Of a DNA stretch of 64,000 bases, positions 36,319-47,261 are shown in pieces (within the stretch, counting starts at the first letter, position 1; every line of letters begins with the position of its first letter). Made by a program: the position numbers and the translations under genes. The stretch is from Micromonospora sp. CP22. GTDB lineage: Bacteria > Actinomycetota > Actinomycetes > Mycobacteriales > Micromonosporaceae. The stretch is taken from positions 496,916 through 560,915 of the forward strand of contig NZ_VCJO01000003.1 of NCBI RefSeq assembly GCF_009712475.1, given 5' to 3'. The notes beneath the pieces were generated by a model. The model saw only the letters and a list, made by a program, of their open reading frames with translations, made no database searches and was not told the origin of the DNA.

Positions 36319-37764
36319 TCAGCCCTGCTGCACCTGCCATCTCTGGTTGTCGCCACCCCAGCAGGACCAGAGTTGGACCTTGGAGGTCGTGACGTTCACG
36401 TCCAGGCAGAGGCCGGACTGCGCACCACGGATCGTGCCGTCGCCGCCGACGGTCCACCGTTGGTTGTCGCCGCCGTTGCACGCGTACGTGCCGACGACGG
36501 TGCCGTTCGTGGTTCCCCGGTTGTACGCGTCGAGGCACCGCTGACCGTTGAGAGCGGTGATCTGGCCACCGGCCGTCAACGTCCATCGCTGGGCGGCGCT
36601 GGTGTTGCAGGGATACACCTGGACCTGCACGTTGGCGGTGGTGGCACCCGGGATGTCCAGACACTGCCCGGTGCCGACGTTGCGCAGCAGACTGACCGCG
36701 TCCGGGGGGACACCACCGTCGCCCAGTCCCCAGGCATGCCGGAGACGGTTGAGACCGCTCGCGTTGGGGGTGCTCAGGGTGAGGTTGGTGCCGGTGCCGT
36801 GCAGCTTCTGCATCGCGTACCAGTCGTCACCCTGGCCGGCGGTGACCTTGCCGCCCAGACCCGGCCAGTAGATCGAGCCGATCCGCAACTCGCGCAGCAC
36901 GTCGGCGGTGGCGCGGAAATAGCGTACGAAGTTGTCGGCGCTGGCGGCGTCGTGGTAGTTGAGCCCGGTGTCCATCGGCGCGCCGAACTCGTCCATGACG
37001 GTACGAGCGGCGCAGGAGCCGATCGCGTCCCGGAGGAACGTCACCCACTGGTCGTAGGTCTTCGCACCGCTGAAGAAGGTGTAGTGGTGCAGCGACACCA
37101 GCGTCCCGTCGAGCCGCCGGTCGGCACACATCGACTTGATGTCGGTGTTCAGCCCGGCACCGCTGACGAAGACCCGGTCACGGGGGACCGACGGACGGGC
37201 GTTGAGCCAGTCGTTCACCACGTTGGCCCAGTCTGCGGCGCTGTGCCCGCCCGGCTCGTTCATCGGCTCGAAGTACACCAGCGGGTTGCTGCCGTACCGG
37301 GCGACCACGGTGTTCCACATGGTGTTGAAGGCGGCGGTGTTGACGATCCGCCCGCCGCTGGCGGCCACCCCGTCGTCCCAGTAGGAGAGGACGACCTTGA
37401 GGCCCTTCGCCGTGGCGGCGTCGATCGCGCCGGTGTACGAGTTCCACCAGGCCGTACCGACGGTGTAGGTGTTGATCGGAAGCCGGACGGTGTTGGCGCC
37501 CAGGTTGTTCTGGAATCCGGTGTAGATGGCGTTGGCCTTGGCCTGAACCGTGGCGTAGCTGTCGGAGCTGCTCAGCCCGTGCAGGACCAGCGGTCCGCCG
37601 TGGAAGTTGTCTCCCAGCCGTGCCCAGTTGACGCCGCGGAACGCAGTGGTGTCCGCGGCGGCCGGTGAGGCACCGGCGAGCACGGCGGTCGGCACCGCGC
37701 CGAGCGCGACCATGGCGCAGGCGAGTACCCGGGTCAGGTAGCGACTCGTTCGGGATCTGGCCAT
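36319..37764 (-). CDS. Secreted GH5-type glycoside hydrolase with ricin-B module
   Basis: 481 residues with a signal peptide (LTRVLACAMVALGAVPTAVLAGASPAAA). The barrel shows FRGVNWARLGDNFHGGPL, the acid/base glutamate in LVYFEPMNEPGG, and the nucleophile glutamate in ARTVMDEFGAPM. A CBM13/ricin-B trefoil occupies about residues 345-481 with three QxW repeats (AQRW, NQRW, NQRW). Expected to cut beta-linked plant polysaccharide in the medium. The ATG at 37764 follows AAGGGA. It lies 47 bp after the xylanase gene, probably co-transcribed. Confidence 0.87.
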   Translation of the reverse strand: MARSRTSRYLTRVLACAMVALGAVPTAVLAGASPAAADTTAFRGVNWARLGDNFHGGPLVLHGLSSSDSYATVQAKANAIYTGFQNNLGANTVRLPINTYTVGTAWWNSYTGAIDAATAKGLKVVLSYWDDGVAASGGRIVNTAAFNTMWNTVVARYGSNPLVYFEPMNEPGGHSAADWANVVNDWLNARPSVPRDRVFVSGAGLNTDIKSMCADRRLDGTLVSLHHYTFFSGAKTYDQWVTFLRDAIGSCAARTVMDEFGAPMDTGLNYHDAASADNFVRYFRATADVLRELRIGSIYWPGLGGKVTAGQGDDWYAMQKLHGTGTNLTLSTPNASGLNRLRHAWGLGDGGVPPDAVSLLRNVGTGQCLDIPGATTANVQVQVYPCNTSAAQRWTLTAGGQITALNGQRCLDAYNRGTTNGTVVGTYACNGGDNQRWTVGGDGTIRGAQSGLCLDVNVTTSKVQLWSCWGGDNQRWQVQQG

Positions 37765-37811
37765 CGTCGTTCCCTTCATTACGGTGCCGACCGTCATGCC
37801 TGCTCGTCAGC

Positions 37812-39716
<1,905 letters not shown>

Positions 39717-40943
39717 ATGTCGCGAAGGCGTTGGCGCCCAGCCCATGTACTGGCCGGGTTGCTCGTCCTAGTCCTGACCGCGCTGCTGTCACCGACACCG
39801 GTGGCCGGCACCGCCACCGCCAGCACACCCCGCCCCGGTGGGGTGCCCCTCACCGAACTGACCGTGGTCTCCGAACAGGTGGCCTACGGTCTCCAGCGTC
39901 CGGTCGCGCTCACCGGGCTGCCAGACGGCCGGATGCTGATCGCGGAGAAGAACGGCACCGTCCGCGCCTACCATCCCGACACCGGCCTGGCCGCCGAGCC
40001 GGTGCTCGACCTGACCGCCCGCGTCGACACCTCCGGCAACGAGCGCGGTCTCCTCGGCATCACCCCCGCACCGCACTTCGCGCGGACCGGGATGCTCTAC
40101 GTGGCCTACACCAGCCTGCCGGACGGCACGCTGACCCTGGCGCGGCTGCCGATCAACGCCCCCGAGCGGCTACAGGTGCTGCTCACCCAGGAGCACGCCG
40201 AGTACAACAACCACAACGGTGGACAGGTGGCGTTCGGCCGCGACGGCTACCTCTACTGGTCGCTCGGCGACGGCGGTCACGCCAACGACCCGTACAAGGC
40301 CGGCCAGGACCTCAGCACCCTACTGGGCAAGATCGTGCGGATCGACGTCAACCGCAGCTGCGGGGCGAAGCCCTACTGCGTACCTCCTGACAACCCGTTC
40401 GTCCGTACCCGCGACGCCCGGCCCGAGATCTGGCTCTACGGGCTGCGCAACCCCTGGCGGTTCTCCGTCGACCCGGCCGACAACTCACTGTGGATCGGCG
40501 ACGTGGGCCAGGGCCTGGTCGAGGAGATCAACCACATCCGTCCGTGGCAGCGCGGGGCGAACCTCGGCTGGTCCTGCCGGGAGGGCACCCCGGTGTTCGA
40601 CCCGGACCAGTGCCGACCGGGCGTGAAATACACCGACCCGGTCTTCGAGTACGAGCACTACATGACCGAAAGCTGCTCGGTGACCGGCGGCGTGGTGTAC
40701 CGAGGGTCCGCGACCCCGGAGGCCCGTGGGGTCTACGTCGCCAGTGACTACTGCTCGACCCTCGCGTTCGCCGTACGCCCCAAACCCACCGGCGGCTACG
40801 AGTCCGCCATCATCGGCAACTTCCCCATCCAGCCGACCGCCATCGACAAGGATGTGCACGGCGAACTGTACGTACTCAGCGACCTACCCGGCTGGCTGAG
40901 CAAGGTCCGGTTCGAGCGCGTGCCACCCGCCCCGGCCGACTGA
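39717..40943 (+). CDS. Secreted PQQ-dependent sugar dehydrogenase (sGDH/sorbosone fold)
   Basis: 408 residues with signal peptide (VLAGLLVLVLTALLSPTPVAGTATA). Six-bladed propeller motifs: AYGLQRPVALTGLPDGRMLIAEKNGTVRAY, ERGLLGITPAPHFARTGMLYVAYTS, HNGGQVAFGRDGYLYWSLGDGGHANDPYKAGQDLSTLLGKIVRIDV, and RPEIWLYGLRNPWRFSVDP. Related to soluble glucose dehydrogenase/Hhip propellers; oxidises aldoses if PQQ is bound. Start set by GAGGAG. It follows the hydrolase block and may oxidise released sugars (inference). Confidence 0.88.
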   Translation: MSRRRWRPAHVLAGLLVLVLTALLSPTPVAGTATASTPRPGGVPLTELTVVSEQVAYGLQRPVALTGLPDGRMLIAEKNGTVRAYHPDTGLAAEPVLDLTARVDTSGNERGLLGITPAPHFARTGMLYVAYTSLPDGTLTLARLPINAPERLQVLLTQEHAEYNNHNGGQVAFGRDGYLYWSLGDGGHANDPYKAGQDLSTLLGKIVRIDVNRSCGAKPYCVPPDNPFVRTRDARPEIWLYGLRNPWRFSVDPADNSLWIGDVGQGLVEEINHIRPWQRGANLGWSCREGTPVFDPDQCRPGVKYTDPVFEYEHYMTESCSVTGGVVYRGSATPEARGVYVASDYCSTLAFAVRPKPTGGYESAIIGNFPIQPTAIDKDVHGELYVLSDLPGWLSKVRFERVPPAPAD

Positions 40944-40968
40944 CCGTCGAACCGCTGAACCCGGGCAG

Positions 40969-41011
40969 GGACCGGCGGCCACCTGCAGATCGTCGTCTGC
41001 GCCGCCGGTCC
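40969..41011. terminator. Bidirectional stem-loop between convergent genes
   Basis: GGACCGGCGGC at 40969-40979 pairs exactly with GCCGCCGGTCC at 41001-41011; an inner stem GCAGA/TCTGC (40985-40989 and 40996-41000) extends it. It separates the dehydrogenase from the AfsR-like gene and marks the left edge of the cluster. Confidence 0.8.
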
Positions 41012-41065
41012 GCCCCGACCGTGCCCCAACTGACCGGCATCGACACGCGAGGTGCCGAGCGTCGG

Positions 41066-44000
41066 TCACGACCTCTCGTCGTGGCCATTGACCGGATGTC
41101 GGCCACCGACGCCCACCCCAGTAGCCCTGGCATTGCCCTGACGTGGCACCAGTGTCGCGGGCCGGGGCCGCCGCGCTGCTTCCAGCGCGGCGGCGGCCCG
41201 TCGCTCCAGGCTGCGATAGCCGGCTCGACGGGTCACCTCCAACGCCCGACCCGCCCGCTCGGCGGCCTCGGCGCGACGGTCGGTCCGGACGAGCAGCAGC
41301 GCCGACCCGATCAGGGCTTCCGCTTCCGGGTGCAACGACCCGGCCTGCTGAGCAGAGAGAAGCGCCTTCTCGTGGTGAACCAGGGCCGCCCGCTCGTCGC
41401 CCTGCAGGGCGTGCGCCTGCCCGATCGCGTTGTGGGCGTCGGCTGCGATCTGGCGGTCGCCGAGTTCGTTTCCCAGCTCAAGTGCCTTGATCGCGCTGTC
41501 GAGGGCTTCCTGACCCACACCGCTGTCGACCCGCACCCGGCTCAGCTCGATCAGGGCCGTGGCCTCGCCGTAACGGTCGCCGATGCCTCGGTGAATCTCC
41601 AGACCGTCGTTGATCAGACTCGTGGCCGCGGCGAGATGGCCCAGTTCCCTACGGACCGCACCCAACGCGGTCAACACGCTGGCCTGCCCGGTCGGAGACT
41701 TCAACATGCGGTAGCGAACCAGCGCGGCGGCAAGGTAGTCGACTGCTTCCGGAAGTTTGCCCATGCGCCGGTACGCGTCGCCGAGGTTGTTGAGGTTGAC
41801 CGCGATGCCGGCGAGGCTGTTGCTCGCCTCGTTGGCGTGCAACGCCTGCGTGAAGTGCGCGACAGCCGCCTCCAAATCGCCGAGGTCGCTGTAGACGATG
41901 CCCAGGTTGCACAGCGCTGCCGTGCGCCCCTCCGACCACCCCGCCTGCTCGCTCAGCGCGAAGGCCTGCCGCAGGTGAGTGATCGACTTGGCGTAGCGCT
42001 TGGTGCTGTGACACGCCTGCGCGAGGCTGTGATGTGCTGCCGCCTGCCCGATCGCGCTGTCCTCGGCACACGCCGCGGCCAGACCGGCCTCGGCAATCGT
42101 GAACCAGTCGTGCATGTACTGGCGTAGTGCGAGGTAGCCACGCAACGTGTCGGCGAGCAGGTAGATCAGCGGACGTACCTCGCTGTCGGTGACCACCTTG
42201 GCGAGAACCACGAGGTTTGGCCGTTCGCTGTCGAGCCAACCCAGCGCCGCCTGGTGATCGTCGAACGGAACGACCGGCACGCCGGGGGGTGGATCCGGAA
42301 GCCGCAGCCGGAACATCTGCGGGTACAGCTGACGGGCGGCGGAGTCCGCCGTGTGCAGGTAGTGGGCCAGCAACCGGCGCAGGGCGGCACCCCGCATCTC
42401 ACTGGTGATCTCGATCTGCGCCTGTCGACGAGCGTACAGGCGGAGAAGGTCGTGGTGGCTGAACCTGTCCGGACTGTGCTCGTCCAGGAGATGGGTGGTG
42501 ACCAACTGCTCGATGAGGAGTTCCGCCGTGGGCACGGTGTCACCCAGCAGCGCGGCTGCGGCCGGCACGGAGATGTCGTGTCCGGGCGCGACACCGAGCA
42601 GGCAGAACATGGTTCGCGCCCTGGGCGGCAGCGCCCGGTACGACAGGTCGAACGCGGCACCCACCATGCTCCGCTCGTCGTCGCCGGTGGACAGCAGGTG
42701 AAGCCGATCGCCGACGTTGAGCTTGTCGATGTAGTGCTCCACAGAACGCGCCGGCCGGTCCGCAATTGTCGCGGCCGCGATGCGCATGGCGAGCGGAAGG
42801 TAGGCGCAGGCGGCGGCCAGAGCCTCGATGGTCTCCGATCCGGTGCTCCTGGCCTGCGAGCCCAGCAGGTGGTTGAACATGGTGGTGGCGTCGTCGGGGG
42901 TCAGCACGTCGAGGTGCAACCGGTACGCCCCGTCCACGGCCACCAGCCCGCGGAGTCGGTTCCGGCTCGTGACCAGGACCATGCATCCGGGTGTCGCCGG
43001 CAGCAGTGGACGGACGTCACTCACCGCCGCGACATTGTCGATCACCACGAGCACACGGCGGTCCGCCAGCAGTGAGCGGTAGAGAGCGGACAGTTCGTCG
43101 ACGGCCAGCGGGATGCTGTGCACCGGCGCCCCGAGAGCGCGGACGAACTGGGCGAGGGCCTCGGCCGGACGCACCGGTGTCCGGTTGGCATAGCCGTACA
43201 TATTGATGTAGAGCTGGCCATCCGGGAAGTGGTGGCGGACCCGGTGGGCCCAGTGTGTCGCGAGCGCCGTCTTGCCGACACCAGCCGAACCGGAGATCAC
43301 CACCCGGACTCCCGCCGGTCCGGCCCTCGTCGCCAGCATCCGATCGAGCTTTGCCAACCGGTCGGCGCGACCGACGAAGACCGCCGCGTCGACCGGCAAT
43401 TGTGCTGGCACACAGGGGGTGACCGCCCCGACCGGCGCACTGCTCTCCAGATTCGATGGATCAACGTTCCGGGCCCCGGACGAAGGTTGCAGCATCGCCA
43501 GGTGAAGGTCGTTCAGCGCGGGGCCGGGCCCGACGCCGAGATCGTCGAGCATTCGCTGGCGGGTTCGGACATACCAATTGATCGCCTCGGCGCCACGGCC
43601 GGTGGCCTGCAATGCCCTCATCAGTTCCGCAACGATGGATTCGGCCAGCGGGTTCTCGGTCGCCAGGGCGGTCAGCGTGTTGATCACGGTATCGGGGCGA
43701 CCGTTACCCGTCTCCAGCCTTGCCCATTCGACCGCGGCCGTCAGCCGTTCCTGTCCCCACGTCTCGCGCGTGCGCCTCACCCACTCGCCAGAGAGGTCGG
43801 CCATAGCGACCCCGCGCCACAACGATATCGCCCGGCCGAGTAGAGCCGCCTTCCGCCGCTGGTCAGGCTCGCCGCACGCTCGTTCACACAGGGACTTGAA
43901 ACGGCTGACGTCGATCGTTTCCACCGGCGCATCGAGTAGGTAACCCTGGGATGTTCGGGATATCGACACCGGACTGGAGGTGTCCACCTTCGTCAACAGT

Positions 44001-44218
44001 CGGCGAATCCGGGAGATGTGCGAGTACAGCGTGTTGCGAACAGCAGAGGGCGGACGTTCCCAGACCCGCTCGATGAGGCCGTCGACCGACACGGCCTGCC
44101 CCGCGTTGGCTACGAGCACGGCCAGCACGAGCCGCTGTTTCACCGGCCCGAGATCGAGCGGCGCCTGATCCACCAGCACTTTCACCGGGCCGAGCAGACC
44201 AAGATCCCATTCGGCCAT
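41066..44218 (-). CDS. AfsR-like SARP regulator with NB-ARC and TPR domains
   Basis: 1050 residues. DNA-binding OmpR-like winged helix at 1-95 (LGLLGPVKVLVDQAPLDLGPVKQRLVLAVLVANAGQAVSVDGLIERVW), a BTAD domain at 100-245, an NB-ARC ATPase at about 285-560 (VVISGSAGVGKTALATHWA, VLVVIDNVAAVSDV, VLVTSRNRL), and TPR repeats from about 690. This is the architecture of AfsR, a pathway regulator. It lies at the end of the cluster on the same strand. ATG 44218 is the clearest start; the open frame continues 9 codons upstream. Confidence 0.9.
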   Translation of the reverse strand: MAEWDLGLLGPVKVLVDQAPLDLGPVKQRLVLAVLVANAGQAVSVDGLIERVWERPPSAVRNTLYSHISRIRRLLTKVDTSSPVSISRTSQGYLLDAPVETIDVSRFKSLCERACGEPDQRRKAALLGRAISLWRGVAMADLSGEWVRRTRETWGQERLTAAVEWARLETGNGRPDTVINTLTALATENPLAESIVAELMRALQATGRGAEAINWYVRTRQRMLDDLGVGPGPALNDLHLAMLQPSSGARNVDPSNLESSAPVGAVTPCVPAQLPVDAAVFVGRADRLAKLDRMLATRAGPAGVRVVISGSAGVGKTALATHWAHRVRHHFPDGQLYINMYGYANRTPVRPAEALAQFVRALGAPVHSIPLAVDELSALYRSLLADRRVLVVIDNVAAVSDVRPLLPATPGCMVLVTSRNRLRGLVAVDGAYRLHLDVLTPDDATTMFNHLLGSQARSTGSETIEALAAACAYLPLAMRIAAATIADRPARSVEHYIDKLNVGDRLHLLSTGDDERSMVGAAFDLSYRALPPRARTMFCLLGVAPGHDISVPAAAALLGDTVPTAELLIEQLVTTHLLDEHSPDRFSHHDLLRLYARRQAQIEITSEMRGAALRRLLAHYLHTADSAARQLYPQMFRLRLPDPPPGVPVVPFDDHQAALGWLDSERPNLVVLAKVVTDSEVRPLIYLLADTLRGYLALRQYMHDWFTIAEAGLAAACAEDSAIGQAAAHHSLAQACHSTKRYAKSITHLRQAFALSEQAGWSEGRTAALCNLGIVYSDLGDLEAAVAHFTQALHANEASNSLAGIAVNLNNLGDAYRRMGKLPEAVDYLAAALVRYRMLKSPTGQASVLTALGAVRRELGHLAAATSLINDGLEIHRGIGDRYGEATALIELSRVRVDSGVGQEALDSAIKALELGNELGDRQIAADAHNAIGQAHALQGDERAALVHHEKALLSAQQAGSLHPEAEALIGSALLLVRTDRRAEAAERAGRALEVTRRAGYRSLERRAAAALEAARRPRPATLVPRQGNARATGVGVGGRHPVNGHDERS

Positions 44219-44651
44219 CACGCCACCAATCTCCGCCCCAGGCACGAGCTCGGGTCCGGTGTCGTCGAGTTGGCCGAAGTACGTACATCGAGTGATTGCT
44301 GGCCAATGGACACGGCACGCACAGTTTTGCCCATACCTCGATCAAGCACAAGGGTGTGCACGCCCTCGCAGAGAATCGCGCCCGCCAATCGTCTGAGATG
44401 CGCGGTTCGGGGTGTTCGTATAGGACACTCCGGGTCGGTCGGGGTTGTGGTGGTCGATGTTCGCCACGTGCTTCAGATCTCATTCCAGTAGCCGAGAATG
44501 CCATCCCAAAAGAAATAGGACGCAACAGATGCTGCAATTTTCGGTACGTTTGACGCTTAACACAAAAGGGCTGGTCAGCGTACGAATGGCGCCAGCCAGC
44601 ACGACGTTCGCTGCGCGCTGGCCGAACCGGGATACCTCGGTGGCGCGCGGA
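44219..44651. other. 433-bp gap between AfsR-like gene and exporter gene
   Basis: No gene. The part near 44500 is AT-richer than the surroundings (AATTTTCGG, AACACAAAAGGGC) and may hold the AfsR-like promoter or the 3' end of the long operon. An imperfect palindrome GTGTTCGTATAGGACAC lies near 44416-44432. Confidence 0.5.
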
Positions 44652-45962
44652 TCAGGCAACATCGGCCTGTGTTCGCCCCGCCCGAACGTCTCCGACGCGG
44701 TGCCGTCGATCCGAGAGGGCCAGGCCGACAGTTTCGGCCAGGACCCCGCCGAGCACGGCGAGTGCCGCACAAGCCAGTCCAGGCAGTCCGGCCATGACCG
44801 TGGCGACCAGCACCGACACCAGCCCGGCCAGGTGTACGCCCACGCCGTACGCGAGGATCCGCGGTCGGCCGCCGGCCAGGGCACCCGCCCGCAGGTAACC
44901 GCGCACCACCCACCCGGCCGGGATCAGCAACGTGGCGACCGACCAGATCAGTGCCAGTTGCAGCGGCTCGCCGGTCAACTGCGAGAAGTTGTGCAGGTAG
45001 AGGCTGTGCAGGGGGGTGAACAGCACGAAGCCGTACGCCACGGTTATCACGCCGACCAGGAGGGCACCGAGCATACGCGGAACGGGATCGGCGGGGTTGC
45101 GGCGAAGCGCCGCCGCACCGACCGTCTCGTAGTCGCCCATCGGGCCGGTGAACAGCGACAGCAGGCCATAGACGACGGGCCAGGCGGCCAGCGAGGCCAG
45201 CGAGGTGGCGGCGTGCGCGATCCCGATCGTGGTGATCAACTGGGGAATCATGTTGAGCATCCGCGCTGCGGCCATCGGCAGGTGTGCCGCGCTGATGACG
45301 CCCAGCCCGGCCGCTGGCGCGTCGGCTATGTGGTCTTCCACCGCTCGCACCCCGCGTAACCGCAGGGCCAGCGTGGCCGCCTCGGCACAGGCGCCCAAAG
45401 TCAGCGCGGCCGCGCCCCAGGCCGCGCCGGAGGCCACGAACGGCGCGGTGCACCACGCGAACGTCGCTGACGCGACCAGGCGGACGCCGGTTGCCACTCC
45501 GATGCCACCGGTGGCGCCGAACGCGATGAAGCGGCCGTGCAGGTATCGGCGGGAGGCCACGACCACGGAGGCGGGTGCGAGCGCAAGCAGCGCCGCGCCC
45601 GCGTCCCGGGAAGTCGCCTCGTCCAAGCTGAACAGCGCGGCCAGGGCCGGGCGGTACAGTCCGAGCACGGCGATGACCACCGTCGCCGCGATACCGACGG
45701 CCATCGCATACCGATGGATGCTGCGTCGTGCGTACCGGCCGTCCAGCGTGACCACCAGCGGTGCCAGCGCCAGGGCCGGGCCATTGACCACCACGATGAC
45801 GGCGACTGCGATGCCGAGCGCCGCGAGGGCCCGGTCCGGCGATTCGGACCGGGCCACCGCCGCCGCGACCACCGGAATCTCCAGCACCAGCAGGCTGGAG
45901 CCCAGGCTGGTCGGCAGCCACTGCCACCAGAGCTGGCCGAGGGTGGATGAGCTGCGCGACAT
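44652..45962 (-). CDS. MOP/MATE-like polytopic exporter
   Basis: 436 residues with about twelve predicted helices (for example LGSSLLVLEIPVVAAAVA, ALGIAVAVIVVVNGPALALAPLVV, YAMAVGIAATVVIAVLGLY, ILAYGVGVHLAGLVSVLVATVMAGL). The sequence has the feel of the multidrug/oligosaccharide/polysaccharide exporter superfamily, close to MATE and ANK-like members, but this is by pattern only. It shares the TGATG overlap with the E1 gene, so exporter and E1 enzyme are translated together. Likely exports the modified peptide or the cluster product. Confidence 0.75.
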   Translation of the reverse strand: MSRSSSTLGQLWWQWLPTSLGSSLLVLEIPVVAAAVARSESPDRALAALGIAVAVIVVVNGPALALAPLVVTLDGRYARRSIHRYAMAVGIAATVVIAVLGLYRPALAALFSLDEATSRDAGAALLALAPASVVVASRRYLHGRFIAFGATGGIGVATGVRLVASATFAWCTAPFVASGAAWGAAALTLGACAEAATLALRLRGVRAVEDHIADAPAAGLGVISAAHLPMAAARMLNMIPQLITTIGIAHAATSLASLAAWPVVYGLLSLFTGPMGDYETVGAAALRRNPADPVPRMLGALLVGVITVAYGFVLFTPLHSLYLHNFSQLTGEPLQLALIWSVATLLIPAGWVVRGYLRAGALAGGRPRILAYGVGVHLAGLVSVLVATVMAGLPGLACAALAVLGGVLAETVGLALSDRRHRVGDVRAGRTQADVA

Positions 45963-47008
45963 CAGGCCGCCGGGCGGTCGCGGCGGTACTGCTCGCACAG
46001 ACATCCGGACCGGAACTGGTACTCGGTGAAGGTGAAGGTGAGCGTATCGGTGTTCACGTAGAGACTCTGCCCACTGGTGCGGGTGGTCGGTTTGGCCCCG
46101 GAGAGCAACTGTAGGACCTCGTTGACGGCGATACCGGCGAGCATGGCGACGGTCGATCCGGTCAGCGCTGCGGTCTGCTCGTGCCGCAGGATGTCGAAGC
46201 CGTAGATTCCGGCACACTCCCAGCACGGCGTCACGCCGGGCAGCATGGTGGGGCCGACCCGGGCACCCTTGTCGGTCGCCCCGATCGAGGTCAGCGGTGT
46301 CCCGGTACGCAGGCTGGCCAGGTTGGACCAGGAGGCGGCGAACTCCCGTGGCCGATCGAAGGCGTGCAGGAAGAAATCGGCGCCGTCGATCAGCTCGGCC
46401 AGGTCGTCCGCAGAGCCGATGGTGCGGTCGTGCGCGGTGAACGTGGTCTGCGAGTTCTGCATGAAGAGGTGGCGGCGCAGCGACTCCAGCTTGTGGGAGC
46501 CGACGTCCACCTCGTCGAGGGTGCTGTGGGTGGGTAGGTTGTCGACGGCGAACGTGTCGAAGTCGACCGCCTCGAGGTGCCCCACACCGGCGGCATTGAG
46601 CAGGCGTAGCAGGGTGGTACCGCCAGCGCCGGTACCGACGACGACGACCCGGGCGTCCCGAATGCGCCGCTGCCCGTCGAAGCCGGTCCAGCCCGGCCGG
46701 TCGAACAGCCGAAGGTAGTTGATCTGGCGACTCCAGCGATCGAGGGTAGCGGGCGGCAGTCCAGCGGTGTCCTCGGCATCGTCGAGGACACCGACCCCGG
46801 CGAGGCCCCGCAACCAGTCGTCGGTGTCCGGGTACTTGGCCCTCAACTGCTCGACGCTGTCGGTGCCATCGAGGCCGACCACGAAGTCGACCATCTCCGG
46901 CGTCGGGTCGGTGATCCGGACCTTGTCCGGGCCGACACCGATGAACAGGTGGTTCTCGTCCTGGCGGTGGTAGACCCGCAGGAACGGCTTGAGGCGTGGC
47001 TTGCTCAC
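45962..47008 (-). CDS. MccB/PaaA-like ThiF-family adenylating enzyme with N-terminal leader-binding region
   Basis: 348 residues. Residues 1-90 (KPFLRVYHRQDENHLFIGVGPDKVRITDPTPEMVDFVVGL) look like the winged-helix leader-peptide-binding region of MccB/RiPP E1 enzymes. Then WSRQINYLRLF (the RxSRQ motif), the nucleotide loop VVVVGTGAGGTTLLRLLNAAGVG, the acidic VDFDTFAVDNLPTHSTLDEVDVGSHK, and TMLPGVTPCWECAG plus FRSGCLCEQYRRD, two Cys pairs for zinc. Length matches MccB (about 350). It should adenylate a peptide carboxylate. The start GTG 47008 follows GGAGGAG. A 20-residue peptide gene ends 67 bp upstream. Confidence 0.86.
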   Translation of the reverse strand: MSKPRLKPFLRVYHRQDENHLFIGVGPDKVRITDPTPEMVDFVVGLDGTDSVEQLRAKYPDTDDWLRGLAGVGVLDDAEDTAGLPPATLDRWSRQINYLRLFDRPGWTGFDGQRRIRDARVVVVGTGAGGTTLLRLLNAAGVGHLEAVDFDTFAVDNLPTHSTLDEVDVGSHKLESLRRHLFMQNSQTTFTAHDRTIGSADDLAELIDGADFFLHAFDRPREFAASWSNLASLRTGTPLTSIGATDKGARVGPTMLPGVTPCWECAGIYGFDILRHEQTAALTGSTVAMLAGIAVNEVLQLLSGAKPTTRTSGQSLYVNTDTLTFTFTEYQFRSGCLCEQYRRDRPAA

Positions 47009-47042
47009 GGTCTCCTCCGCATTGGTGGTCACCCTCAGGGGT

Positions 47043-47066
47043 GGTGGGGGCCTCGCGGCCCCCACC
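47043..47066 (-). terminator. Perfect 10-bp hairpin between peptide gene and E1 gene
   Basis: GGTGGGGGCC (47043-47052), loop TCGC, then GGCCCCCACC (47057-47066), directly after the peptide stop. A partial terminator or RNA-stabilising hairpin here would yield more precursor than enzyme, as in many RiPP operons. Confidence 0.65.
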
Positions 47067-47074
47067 GGGCACGA

Positions 47075-47137
47075 TCAGATCTGGTTGCCGTGCCACTCCT
47101 TGACGAGGCCCTCCTCGTACACGCGCTCGATAAGCAT
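47075..47137 (-). CDS. Candidate RiPP precursor peptide, 20 residues
   Basis: Encodes MLIERVYEEGLVKEWHGNQI. GGAGGTGA, a full anti-SD match, sits 5 nt before the ATG at 47137, far better than any shadow frame would have. Immediately downstream on the same strand are a hairpin, an MccB/PaaA-like E1 gene and an exporter gene. Known precursors of this enzyme class are short: the microcin C peptide is a heptamer ending in Asn, and pantocin A derives from a 30-residue peptide with a Glu-Glu-Asn core. This peptide has Glu-Glu at 8-9 and ends Asn-Gln-Ile. The core and modification are not known; the gene call rests on the ribosome binding site, context and size. Confidence 0.72.
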   Translation of the reverse strand: MLIERVYEEGLVKEWHGNQI

Positions 47138-47163
47138 CTGGTCACCTCCCTCCATCAGCTGCC

Positions 47164-47181
47164 GACTCCCGGGTGGGAGTC
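47164..47181 (-). promoter_or_regulatory. Hairpin in the leader of the peptide gene
   Basis: GACTCCC (47164-47170), loop GGGT, GGGAGTC (47175-47181). It lies 27 bp upstream of the peptide ATG, after the SDR stop at 47262, so it could separate the two transcripts or regulate the peptide. Confidence 0.5.
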
Positions 47182-47261
47182 CGACGGTCACGGTGGCCGG
47201 GAACGTCGGCGGTATCGCGGCGAGGTCCAGACGGCGATCCGGTGAACGTTCCGGCCAGGCC

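Noticed and set aside
36134..36664. Extension of the GH141-like frame upstream through the GH5 gene.
   Set aside because: The extension reads the GH5 coding region out of frame; a signal peptide and ribosome binding site fix the start at 36133.
45963..47096. Extension of the exporter frame upstream across the E1 gene, giving an 814-residue protein.
   Set aside because: The added part is low-complexity shadow of the E1 gene; TGATG coupling places the exporter start at 45962.
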